Below, piece by piece: positions 1-6,597 of a stretch of 14,065 nucleotides of DNA. Location of the stretch: NCBI GenBank assembly GCA_031289935.1, contig JAITON010000109.1:1-14065 (forward strand), read 5' to 3'. The position numbers and the translations under genes are program-made. Each line of letters opens with the position of its first letter. The stretch's first letter is position 1. Origin of the DNA: Treponema sp. (GTDB lineage: Bacteria; Spirochaetota; Spirochaetia; Treponematales; Breznakiellaceae). The notes beneath the pieces were generated by a model. It was not told the origin of the DNA and made no database searches. It saw nothing but the letters and a program-made list of their open reading frames with translations.

Positions 1-178
1 CCGCCTTTGGAGTTCCCCGCCAGAGCGTATCGAAGATAGCGGCGGCGGGTTCTACAAGCGCGGGTGCGGATGGCTGCGCCGCCCCTCCCCGGCCGACGAT
101 GGGTGACCACGAGGACGAAAATAGCGGACCTTGCGGGCCTGCGCAGCTTATGCTAGACTGGAAGTGGAGAAACGAGCT
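1..178. other. ilvB upstream region, no gene supported
   Basis: No recognisable protein was found here. One frame is open from base 2 to a TGA at 104-106 and could be the tail of an upstream gene, but its translation matches no family I know. No branched-chain-rich leader peptide is visible. GGCGGCG (41-47) can pair with CGCCGCC (77-83) across a 29-base loop, but no T run follows, so I do not call an attenuator or a T-box. Confidence 0.4.
131..161 (+). promoter_or_regulatory. candidate promoter of ilvB
   Basis: TTGCGG (131-136) lies 17 bases before TAGACT (154-159), a plausible but imperfect sigma-70 pair. An overlapping register reads TATGCT (149-154) as the -10 box but has no good -35. The 10-mer GCTAGACTGG (152-161) recurs at 5681-5690 just before another start codon. 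Assignment is by eye only. Confidence 0.35.
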
Positions 179-1903
179 ATGCAATACACCGGCGCGAGAA
201 TTCTGATTGAGGCCCTGATTGAGCAGGGTGTGGATATGGTCTTTGGCTACCCCGGCGGCGCGGTCCTCAACATCTACGACGAACTCTACAAGCAGCGGGA
301 CCGGATACGGCACATCCTGGTGAGTCACGAGCAGCACGCCGCCCACGCCGCCGATGGCTACGCCCGTTCCACGGGCCGGCCGGGGGTCTGCATCGCCACC
401 TCCGGGCCGGGGGCTACCAACCTGATTACGGGTATCGCCACGGCCTACATGGATTCCTCCCCCGTGGTGGCCATCACGGGGAATGTAACGCTGCCCCTCC
501 TGGGCAAGGACAGCTTCCAGGAGGTGGATATCAGCGGCATTTCCATGCCCGTGGTCAAGCACAACTGGATCGTCAAGGACTTGAACGACCTGGCCGAGAT
601 TATCCGGGAGGCCTTTGTGGTGGCCCAGTCCGGGCGGCCCGGGCCGGTGCTCATCGATATTCCCAAGGATCTCACCGCCGGGACTGCGGAATACAAGGTG
701 TTTCTGGAGGCTCCGGCCTCGGCGCTGGGCGGGCGGGCCCGGCGGCTGGCGGAGCGGAACGAGCGGCGTACCTTTACCGAAGCCGATATCGGCCGCGCGG
801 TATCGCTGCTGTCTCTGGCCAAGCGGCCCATGCTCTATGCCGGCGGCGGGGTCATCATCTCCGGGGCCCATGCAGAGCTGACGGCCCTGGCGGAGCGGCT
901 CCGGGCGCCCGCGGCGCTGAGCCTCATGGGTATCGGGGCCATGTCTCAGGAGCATCCCCTCTGCACGGGCATGATTGGTATGCACGGCACCGTGGCAAGC
1001 AATAAAGCGGTGCAGCGCACGGACCTCCTCGTGGTCATCGGGGCGCGGTTTTCCGACCGGGTCACGAGCCGGCCGGACACGTTCGCCAGGAACGCGCGCA
1101 TACTGCAAATCGACATTGACCCTGCGGAGATCAACAAGAACATCCCCACCCACGACCATATATCGGGGGATATTAAAACGGTGTTGGCTGAAATCCTGAA
1201 ACGGCTCCCGGCCCGGGAAACCAGCGGCTGGAATGGAGACATCGAACAGTGGAAGACCCGCGTCCCCAGGGCCAATCACCGGGACACGGCCCTGCATCCC
1301 CGCTTCGTCATCCAGGAGACTGCCCGGAGGCTCGGCGAGGAGGCTATCGTGGTTACCGATGTGGGGCAGCACCAGATGTGGACCGCTCAGTTCTACCCCG
1401 TGAACCGGCCCCGGGGCTTCCTCAGTTCCGGGGGTCTCGGGACCATGGGCTTCGGCCTGGGGGCGGCCCTGGGAGCGGCCCTGGGGGCCCCCAGGGCGGG
1501 CAATCCCGGCCGGCCCGTGGTGCTCTTTACCGGGGACGGCTCCTTCCGCATGAACTGCGGCGAGCTCGGAACCCTGGTACACTACCGGGCGCCGGTACTC
1601 ATCATCATCATCAATAACGGGGTGCTGGGTATGGTACGGCAGTGGCAGAACCTTTTCTACGAGGAGCGTTACGCCGAGACCAGCCTGGACCGGCCGCCGG
1701 ACTTTGTAAAGCTGGCCGAAGCCTACGGCCTTGCGGGCTACCGGGCGGGCGACGAAGCCTCGTTCACGGCGGCTCTGGACCGGGCCCTGGGGGATATTGC
1801 CGCAGGCGGCCCGGCTCTGATCGAGGCCCGGATCGACCAAAACGAAATGGTCCTTCCTATGGTGCCCGGAGGCAAACCCATAGACGAGATGATCCTATCC
1901 TAG
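179..1903 (+). CDS. ilvB: acetolactate synthase large (catalytic) subunit
   Basis: This thiamine-diphosphate enzyme joins two pyruvates to acetolactate, or pyruvate and 2-oxobutyrate to acetohydroxybutyrate. It is the first common step of valine, leucine and isoleucine synthesis, in the cytoplasm. The protein is 575 aa. Visible landmarks are GYPGG (23-27), the catalytic Glu in SHEQ (E51), SFQEVD (112-117), and the ThDP/Mg motif running from GDG (452-454) to NN (479-480). The C-terminal MVPGGKPIDEM is typical of biosynthetic enzymes. ATG at 179 is preferred over TTG at 131: GGAG sits 9 bases before it (166-169), and homologues begin near MQYTGARIL. A Gly/Ala-rich stretch (about 427-438), made by a 12-base repeat, lengthens the segment before GDG. 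No regulatory subunit gene (ilvN) follows; corA does, after 6 bases. Catabolic AlsS is less likely, given the C-terminus. Confidence 0.95.
   Translation: MQYTGARILIEALIEQGVDMVFGYPGGAVLNIYDELYKQRDRIRHILVSHEQHAAHAADGYARSTGRPGVCIATSGPGATNLITGIATAYMDSSPVVAITGNVTLPLLGKDSFQEVDISGISMPVVKHNWIVKDLNDLAEIIREAFVVAQSGRPGPVLIDIPKDLTAGTAEYKVFLEAPASALGGRARRLAERNERRTFTEADIGRAVSLLSLAKRPMLYAGGGVIISGAHAELTALAERLRAPAALSLMGIGAMSQEHPLCTGMIGMHGTVASNKAVQRTDLLVVIGARFSDRVTSRPDTFARNARILQIDIDPAEINKNIPTHDHISGDIKTVLAEILKRLPARETSGWNGDIEQWKTRVPRANHRDTALHPRFVIQETARRLGEEAIVVTDVGQHQMWTAQFYPVNRPRGFLSSGGLGTMGFGLGAALGAALGAPRAGNPGRPVVLFTGDGSFRMNCGELGTLVHYRAPVLIIIINNGVLGMVRQWQNLFYEERYAETSLDRPPDFVKLAEAYGLAGYRAGDEASFTAALDRALGDIAAGGPALIEARIDQNEMVLPMVPGGKPIDEMILS
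1457..1492 (+). repeat. 12-base in-frame tandem repeat in ilvB
   Basis: Three 12-base units (1457-1468, 1469-1480, 1481-1492), consensus ctgggNgcggcc with the last one diverged, encode LGAALGAALGAP. The usual family sequence here is close to GLPAAIGAKLANP, so about four or five residues appear added just ahead of the cofactor motif. The reading frame is kept. Confidence 0.55.
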
Positions 1904-1909
1904 TATCCT

Positions 1910-2887
1910 ATGGCCATGGAACTATCGATCATTGGCTACGACCCCGCAGGTTCCTGGGCCAAAACAGCAGCCGGTCTTGAGGAGCTCCTCTCCTACCGGA
2001 ACCCCGCAGGGATCAACTGGATCAATGTGGCGGGTCTGGAGGACGGGGCCTTCATCAACCAGCTGGCGGAGCAATACCGGATCCATCCCTTGACGGTAGA
2101 GGACATTCTCAACACCGGGCAGCGGCCCAAGGTGGAGGAATTCGACGAGTACCTGTTCATCATCTTCAAGTCTATCACCGGGCGGCAGGGCGAACTCGTA
2201 TTCGGGCAGATCAGCGTGGTCATCCAGGGGAACACGGTGCTCAGTTTCCAGCAGTCTCCCGGCGATTCCTTTGACGGTATCCGCCGGAGGATCCACGACA
2301 ACGGCAGCAAGGTGCGGAGGATGGGCGCCGATTATCTGGCCTACCAGCTCTGGGACGCGGTGGTGGACGAGTACTTCCTGGTCCTCGATTCCCTGGGTAC
2401 GGTTATTGAAGATTTTGAGGACCGGGCCCTGGACGATAAGGACCCGGGCTTTATCCCCGACATCCAGAAGGCCAAGCAGAAGCTCCTCCAGCTCCGCCGG
2501 GCGATCTGGCCTCTGCGGGAAAGCCTCTCCCTGTTGCTGAAGCTGGATTCCCCCCACATCGGCTCCGAACTGGAGCCCTTCTTCAAGGACCTCCAGGAAA
2601 ACGCGGTCCAGGCGGCCGAGGTGGTGGAGACCTACCGGGAACTCATCAACGGCGTCATCGAGATAAACTACGCATCCCTCTCCAACCGCATGAACCGGGT
2701 GATGAAGGTGCTCACTATCATTTCTACCCTGTTCATCCCCCTCACCTTTATTGTCGGGGTCTACGGCATGAACTTCGCAAATATGCCTGAACTGCAATCC
2801 CCCTATGCCTACCCCATTGTATGGGCTGTGATGATACTGATTGCGGCGGGGATGCTGATCTTCTTTAAACGCCGTAAGTGGTTTTAG
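1910..2887 (+). CDS. corA: CorA-type Mg2+/Co2+ channel
   Basis: CorA forms a homopentameric inner-membrane channel for Mg2+ (also Co2+ or Ni2+). The protein is 325 aa, a usual length. A large soluble N-terminal domain ends in a long charged helix (about 185-263). Two membrane segments follow, about 267-285 and 302-319. The signature YGMNF (GMN at 286-288), followed by the MPEL loop, lies between them, and the tail FFKRRKWF is basic. GMN is the selectivity-filter motif of the family. ATG at 1910 is taken as start; ATG at 1916 is equally possible, and neither has a clear Shine-Dalgarno sequence. The start is 6 bases behind the ilvB stop, so translation is probably coupled. A functional link with ilvB is not obvious, although acetolactate synthase needs Mg2+. 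ZntB-like zinc transport cannot be excluded from sequence alone. Confidence 0.93.
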   Translation: MAMELSIIGYDPAGSWAKTAAGLEELLSYRNPAGINWINVAGLEDGAFINQLAEQYRIHPLTVEDILNTGQRPKVEEFDEYLFIIFKSITGRQGELVFGQISVVIQGNTVLSFQQSPGDSFDGIRRRIHDNGSKVRRMGADYLAYQLWDAVVDEYFLVLDSLGTVIEDFEDRALDDKDPGFIPDIQKAKQKLLQLRRAIWPLRESLSLLLKLDSPHIGSELEPFFKDLQENAVQAAEVVETYRELINGVIEINYASLSNRMNRVMKVLTIISTLFIPLTFIVGVYGMNFANMPELQSPYAYPIVWAVMILIAAGMLIFFKRRKWF

Positions 2888-2898
2888 GTTCCTTGAAG

Positions 2899-3939
2899 AT
2901 GATGCAGAGAACAGCAAAACTGTTGCCGGCTACCGATGACAGTATTCGTGAAGCCGCGGCGGCCCTCTGCGCAGGGAAACTGGTGGCCTTTCCCACGGAA
3001 ACGGTCTACGGTCTGGGCGGTGACGCCTTCAACCCCAGGGCCCTGGCCCGTATCTTCGAAGCCAAGGGCCGCCCCCGCTTCGACCCTCTGATCATCCACA
3101 TCGCCGCCCTGGAAGCCCTGGGCCGCATCGCCGATCTCCGCGCCCTGGACGCCGCTTCGCGCCGCCGCCTGGACCGCCTCGCCTCGGCCCTCTGGCCCGG
3201 CCCCCTCAGCCTGATCCTCCCCAAGCTGCCTTCCGTGCCGGACCTTGCCACCAGCGGCCTCCCCACGGTGGCTGTCCGCTGGCCTGCCCAGCCTGCGGCC
3301 CGGCAACTGATCCTCCGTTCCACCGGGGCCGTGGCCGCTCCCAGCGCCAACCCCTTTGGCGGCCTCTCTCCCACCCGCGCCGAACATGTCCGGGATAGCC
3401 TGGGAGACCGCATCGACTATATCCTGGACGGCGGCCCCTCGGCGGTAGGACTAGAGTCTACCGTGCTGGACCTTGCCACGGGCGCCCCCCGGATACTCCG
3501 CCCCGGCGGCGTCTCCCGGGAGCAAATCGAAGCGATCATCGGGCCGGTACCGGCGGGAATAACGGGGACGGGTCCGGGGCTGCAATCTCCCGGGCAGCTT
3601 CCCAGCCACTACGCCCCGGCGACCCGGCTCGAGGCCTGTGAGCGGGAGGCGATGCTCAGCCTGCCGGAGCGGCCCGGTGAAGGCTGGCTGTTCTTCAGCG
3701 GCGCTTCACGGGATACCTGGCTGGGGAACCTGGCCGGCGATAAGGGCGGCGCGGCGATTGACCGCCTGTGGACCCTGTCTGAGGCCGGGAACCCTGCCGA
3801 AGCGGCGGCGCGGCTCTTTCAGACCCTCCACGAGATGGACGAGCGGGGGCTAAGCTGTATCCACGCGGAACTGCCCCCGGAAGCCGGCCTGGGAGCGGCC
3901 ATTCGGGACCGGCTCCTGCGGGCGGGGAAGCGTGGATAG
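2899..3939 (+). CDS. sua5: threonylcarbamoyl-AMP synthase, two-domain Sua5 type
   Basis: The enzyme makes threonylcarbamoyl-AMP from threonine, bicarbonate and ATP, the first step of the t6A37 modification of ANN-decoding tRNAs. At about 346 aa it is the long Sua5 form, not the short TsaC/YrdC form. The catalytic domain shows PTETVYGLG (32-40), KGRPRFDP (56-63), SAN followed by SPTRAEHV (about 149-163), GLESTVLDL (184-192) and RPGG (201-204). The linker PGQLPSHYAP (about 231-240) is the Sua5 hallmark and leads into the C-terminal Sua5 domain. The start is uncertain: ATG at 2899 and ATG at 2902 (MQRT...) both fit, TTG at 2893 is possible, and none has a strong ribosome site. It starts 11 bases after corA, so it is the likely last gene of the ilvB-corA unit. 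It converges with the next gene. Confidence 0.92.
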   Translation: MMQRTAKLLPATDDSIREAAAALCAGKLVAFPTETVYGLGGDAFNPRALARIFEAKGRPRFDPLIIHIAALEALGRIADLRALDAASRRRLDRLASALWPGPLSLILPKLPSVPDLATSGLPTVAVRWPAQPAARQLILRSTGAVAAPSANPFGGLSPTRAEHVRDSLGDRIDYILDGGPSAVGLESTVLDLATGAPRILRPGGVSREQIEAIIGPVPAGITGTGPGLQSPGQLPSHYAPATRLEACEREAMLSLPERPGEGWLFFSGASRDTWLGNLAGDKGGAAIDRLWTLSEAGNPAEAAARLFQTLHEMDERGLSCIHAELPPEAGLGAAIRDRLLRAGKRG

Positions 3940-4008
3940 AGCCATGCTTTCTATACCAAATCACCCCATGCCGTCCAACTCCTCGCCTAAAGGCTGCCCG
4001 GAAATTGC
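3940..4008. other. convergent intergenic gap
   Basis: This is a short gap between sua5 and the inverted hydrolase gene. I see no strong hairpin followed by a T run on either strand. The change from GC-rich to AT-rich DNA falls here or just beyond. Confidence 0.4.
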
Positions 4009-4761
4009 TTACTGGAAAGCCCCTGTTGATATTATTATTGTCTCCCCATCATCTGGTATATATACATTATTATTTTGAATTATTTCCTTTAATTTTTTCC
4101 GTGTGAGCAAACAATGGTTCCATGCGTCCATATGATTCAGTATTATTTTTACAGACGGGTCTTTTTCTATAATCTTTTTTATATCATTTTCATTTAATGT
4201 TATATGCGTATTTTTTATCATCGCGCCACCGGCAAAACCGATAATGTATGCTGGTTTATAATCTTCAATACTGCTTTCAATACCTTTACACCATATTGTG
4301 TCTCCCGTCAAATATACAATTTCGTTATTATTAGGTTTCAAAATAAAACCATAGGATTTACCCATACTTAAACCGGTGACCCCAGAGCCGTGTTTCCCCT
4401 TGGTTAGTATTATTTCAATGTTTTGTATTTCAATTTTGTCTTTTACTAAATGTAAATTTGAAAAACCCAATTCTGATAATTTTTCTTTATAATCATGGCA
4501 ACAAACAACGGGTTTATCTTTTCCAAAAAAGTTTATTATCTCCGGGTCAAAGTGGTCCCTATGGAGATGGGTTAAAACTATTATATCAATATTGTTTAAT
4601 ACTGCTTCATTGACGGAAATATCTACAAGTGGATTATTTTGATCAATGCCGCCTTTTACCGGCGCCAAAGTATTTTTCTTATACAAAATAGGGTCAACCA
4701 GAAATTTTAGGCCTGCCAATTCAACTATACAAGTAGCGTGCCTTATTTGTGTGAATTTCAT
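4009..4761 (-). CDS. metallo-beta-lactamase-fold hydrolase, UlaG-like
   Basis: A 250-aa hydrolase of the metallo-beta-lactamase superfamily, closest in style to the UlaG-like group (lactonases and phosphodiesterases). The metal-binding residues are all present: THLHRDHFD with H65, H67, D69 and H70, then H124, D154 in TGDT, and H210 in NHMDAW. It has no signal peptide, so it should be cytoplasmic. The substrate cannot be told. The start is firm: ATG at 4759-4761 follows AAGGAG (complement of 4771-4776) with a 9-base gap, the best ribosome site in the window. Its composition is far from its neighbours: bases 4141-4200 hold 12 G/C of 60, against 48 of 60 at 3121-3180, and the protein is rich in Ile, Asn and Lys with few Arg. 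It lies opposite to the flanking genes. Horizontal acquisition is the likely reading. Confidence 0.88.
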   Translation of the reverse strand: MKFTQIRHATCIVELAGLKFLVDPILYKKNTLAPVKGGIDQNNPLVDISVNEAVLNNIDIIVLTHLHRDHFDPEIINFFGKDKPVVCCHDYKEKLSELGFSNLHLVKDKIEIQNIEIILTKGKHGSGVTGLSMGKSYGFILKPNNNEIVYLTGDTIWCKGIESSIEDYKPAYIIGFAGGAMIKNTHITLNENDIKKIIEKDPSVKIILNHMDAWNHCLLTRKKLKEIIQNNNVYIPDDGETIIISTGAFQ

Positions 4762-4820
4762 TAAAACTTTCTCCTTAACAATAATTTTTACCAGGGTTTT
4801 TCAACCGCCATGGTATGGTT

Positions 4821-4839
4821 ATTATACATGGATTGTATA
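4821..4839 (-). promoter_or_regulatory. candidate -10 box and operator of the hydrolase gene
   Basis: The minus strand reads TATAAT at 4826-4821, a perfect -10 box, about 60 bases upstream of the hydrolase ATG. An inverted repeat, TATACA (4823-4828) and TGTATA (4834-4839) with 5 bases between, overlaps it, as a repressor site might. No convincing -35 box lies 17-18 bases upstream. AT-rich DNA makes such matches easy by chance. Confidence 0.35.
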
Positions 4840-4861
4840 TTTTGCCTATCACTCCAGGCGC

Positions 4862-4890
4862 TTGCCAGGACCCTTGCCATCGGCTATGCT
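4862..4890 (+). promoter_or_regulatory. candidate promoter of rsmE
   Basis: TTGCCA (4862-4867), one mismatch from the consensus -35, is 17 bases before TATGCT (4885-4890), a fair -10 box. A second TTGCCA lies at 4874-4879. Transcription would start near 4897, only about 6 bases before the rsmE ATG, giving an almost leaderless message. This agrees with the lack of a ribosome site there. Confidence 0.45.
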
Positions 4891-4902
4891 CTGGTCTCGA
4901 AG

Positions 4903-5685
4903 ATGAATATCATTCTTTTTGAGCCGGAAGAGGCGGGGAAGCCCCTGGGCCGGCGGGACGAGCGGACCACCCATCTCCTCAAGGTGCTCCACAAGAAGGC
5001 GGGGGATACCTTCGACGCCGGGCTCCTGGGCGGGAGCCTGGGGACCGGCACCATTGAGACGGTACGGCTCGACGGGTCTATTGTCTGCTCCCTGCGCCTG
5101 GGGGAGGAACCGCCGCCCCGGGCCCCCATCAGTCTGGCCCTGGGCTTTCCCCGGCCGATCCAGCTCAGGCGGATCCTGCGGGACTTGTCCAATCTGGGGA
5201 TCGAGGCCATAGATATCCTGGCTAGCGATCTGGGGGAAAAGAGCTACCGGGATACGCGGCTCCTGGAAGACGGTGGGAGCCGTGCGGCCCTGATCGAAGG
5301 GGCGGTTCAGGCCCGGGATACCCGGCTCCCGGATCTGCGGGTCTTTCCGAGCCTGGATGCCTGGCTGGCGGAACGGCCCTGGGAGCGGTCCAGAGCCGCC
5401 GCTACGCCGGGGCGGTTATCCCGGAAGGCCTTTGGCTATGCGCCCCTGCTCATCGCCGCCGATAACCTGCGCCCCGAAGGCTCCCTGGTGAATATCGCTG
5501 CGGCCCCGGGCCAGCCCATGGCCCTGGCGGTGGGTTCCGAGCGGGGCTGGTCGGACCGGGAGCGGGACCTCCTGGAGGGGGCGGGCTTCCTGCGTCTCTC
5601 CATGGGGAACCGGGCCCTGCGCACCGAAACGGCCTGCGTAGCGGCGGCGGTCCTGGCACTGGAAAAGACCGGCCTTTTAAGCTAG
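4903..5685 (+). CDS. rsmE: 16S rRNA (uracil1498-N3)-methyltransferase
   Basis: RsmE methylates N3 of U1498 in 16S rRNA using S-adenosylmethionine, acting on the assembled 30S subunit. It is a SPOUT-class (knotted) methyltransferase that works as a dimer. The protein is 260 aa. The N-terminal PUA-like part contains THLLKVLHKKAGD (23-35). The knot region at the C-terminus shows AVGSERGWSDRE (209-220) and MGNRALRTETA (234-244), which correspond to the family pattern GPEGGF...LGxRILRTETA. Here Ser and Arg replace the Pro and second Gly of GPEGG. An in-frame extension to 4810 exists but lies in the AT-rich DNA and is unlike the family; ATG at 4903 (MNIILFEP) is the natural start. No Shine-Dalgarno sequence is visible. 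The next gene starts 9 bases after its stop. Confidence 0.93.
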   Translation: MNIILFEPEEAGKPLGRRDERTTHLLKVLHKKAGDTFDAGLLGGSLGTGTIETVRLDGSIVCSLRLGEEPPPRAPISLALGFPRPIQLRRILRDLSNLGIEAIDILASDLGEKSYRDTRLLEDGGSRAALIEGAVQARDTRLPDLRVFPSLDAWLAERPWERSRAAATPGRLSRKAFGYAPLLIAADNLRPEGSLVNIAAAPGQPMALAVGSERGWSDRERDLLEGAGFLRLSMGNRALRTETACVAAAVLALEKTGLLS

Positions 5686-5690
5686 ACTGG
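5678..5690 (+). promoter_or_regulatory. shared GCTAGACTGG element before the zincin gene
   Basis: TTAAGCTAGACTGG-like sequence at the end of rsmE repeats the 10-mer found ahead of ilvB (152-161). TAAGCT (5678-5683) or TAGACT (5683-5688) could be a -10 box, the latter 17 bases after a weak TGGAAA (5660-5665). The rsmE stop codon is inside the element. A message starting here would be nearly leaderless. Confidence 0.25.
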
Positions 5691-5694
5691 ACCC

Positions 5695-6519
5695 ATGAAT
5701 CAGGATCAGGTTAAAGCCGCCCTCCTTTCGATTGAGGACGCCCCGTTGGATTTTACGGTCATCTTCTCGGGCAAAAAAAGCCGGAAGGTGAACGGCCTCT
5801 ACAAACCCGAGTCCCGGGAGATCATCATCCATAACCGGAACTTTACCGATGCTGGAAGCGGGGACAACCTGCTCCTCTATACGGCCATCCACGAGTACGC
5901 CCACCACCTCCACGCCTGTTCCCGGGGGGGGAAGCTCTCGGCACGGGCCCACACGGCGGAGTTCCGGGCCATTCTCCACAGCCTCCTGGAAAAGGCCGAA
6001 GCCCGGAGCGTGTACCGGAACGTCTACTCAGGCTCCGCCGAGCTTACGGAACTGACCGAAACCATCCGCCGGAAGTACCTCCGGGAAAACGGCGTGCTCA
6101 TGAAGGAGCTGGGGCAGAGCCTCCTTAAGGCCGGTGAGCTTTGCACGGCCATCGGCGGCCGCTTTGAAGACTACGTGGAGCGGATCCTCTGCATCCCCCA
6201 TCTGGCTGCGGATATGGCCATCAAGATGTACCGCTACGACCTGAACCCCGCTACGGGGCCCGACAACATGCGCTTCCTCGCGGGCCTCAAGAACGGCGAG
6301 GAACGGGCCGCCGCGGAACAGGCCCTGCTGGGCGGCAAAAGCCCCGACACGGTAAAGACCGCCGTGCGCCGTCCCACCGAGCCGGTCCTCCCGGTCCACG
6401 CTCCCACGGAAGAAGCTATCCGGGAGAAGCTGGAGAAGGAAAAGCAGCGGCTGGAACGCACCATCGGCGCCCTCTCCAAGCGGCTTACCGAAGTAGAACG
6501 GGAGCTGGGGGCGCATTGA
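5695..6519 (+). CDS. HExxH zinc-peptidase-like protein with possible HTH domain
   Basis: I do not recognise a named gene. The 274-aa protein starts with a zincin-like domain: HEYAH (66-70) supplies two His ligands and the catalytic Glu67, and HTAEF (86-90) offers Glu89 as third ligand. No signal peptide or membrane segment is seen, so it should be cytoplasmic. Residues about 135-185 (LGQSLLKAGELC through MAIKMYRYDL) resemble the DUF3102/ParB-like helical pattern found in DNA-binding proteins; this is a weak match made by eye. The end (about 238-272) is a charged heptad-like helix, probably a coiled coil. It begins 9 bases after rsmE and has no clear ribosome site, so it is probably co-transcribed. 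A peptidase acting on a regulator, in the manner of ImmA/IrrE, is one possible role, but no partner gene is adjacent. Confidence 0.75.
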   Translation: MNQDQVKAALLSIEDAPLDFTVIFSGKKSRKVNGLYKPESREIIIHNRNFTDAGSGDNLLLYTAIHEYAHHLHACSRGGKLSARAHTAEFRAILHSLLEKAEARSVYRNVYSGSAELTELTETIRRKYLRENGVLMKELGQSLLKAGELCTAIGGRFEDYVERILCIPHLAADMAIKMYRYDLNPATGPDNMRFLAGLKNGEERAAAEQALLGGKSPDTVKTAVRRPTEPVLPVHAPTEEAIREKLEKEKQRLERTIGALSKRLTEVERELGAH

Positions 6520-6583
6520 TTATCGTCAGGTTAATCAACGCCTCCCTGGGGGCGCACTGATTATCGCCAGGTTAATCAACGCC
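6505..6583 (+). repeat. 41-base tandem duplication with two hairpins
   Basis: A 38-base unit (6505-6542) is repeated at 6546-6583 with only two changes (6516/6557 and 6526/6567). The first copy contains the last codons and stop of the zincin gene, and the second repeats them as dead sequence. Each unit can fold: GGCG, a CA bulge, then TTGATTA pairs with TAATCAA and CGCC around a 9-base loop (first copy 6510-6542). The second copy has one C-A mismatch in the stem. No T run follows, so classical termination is not clear; mRNA 3'-end protection or a binding site is possible. Confidence 0.8.
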
Positions 6584-6597
6584 CTGTACTTGCGGGG

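Noticed and set aside
1..156. Possible leader peptide or T-box ahead of ilvB
   Set aside because: Short frames here have no run of Ile, Leu or Val codons, and no T-box-like bulge, anticodon context or terminator with a T run could be seen.
1922..2917. 331-residue open frame on the minus strand
   Set aside because: Antisense to corA with no recognisable motif; a by-product of composition.
3447..3465. Near-perfect inverted repeat GGTAG/ACT with AGTCTACC
   Set aside because: It lies in the conserved GLESTV-coding part of sua5; the protein sequence explains it, and the loop is too small for a hairpin.
4810..4902. Longer rsmE start (31 extra residues)
   Set aside because: The extension is Cys/Leu-rich, crosses the candidate promoter and the AT-rich junction, and is absent from the family; ATG at 4903 matches the usual N-terminus.
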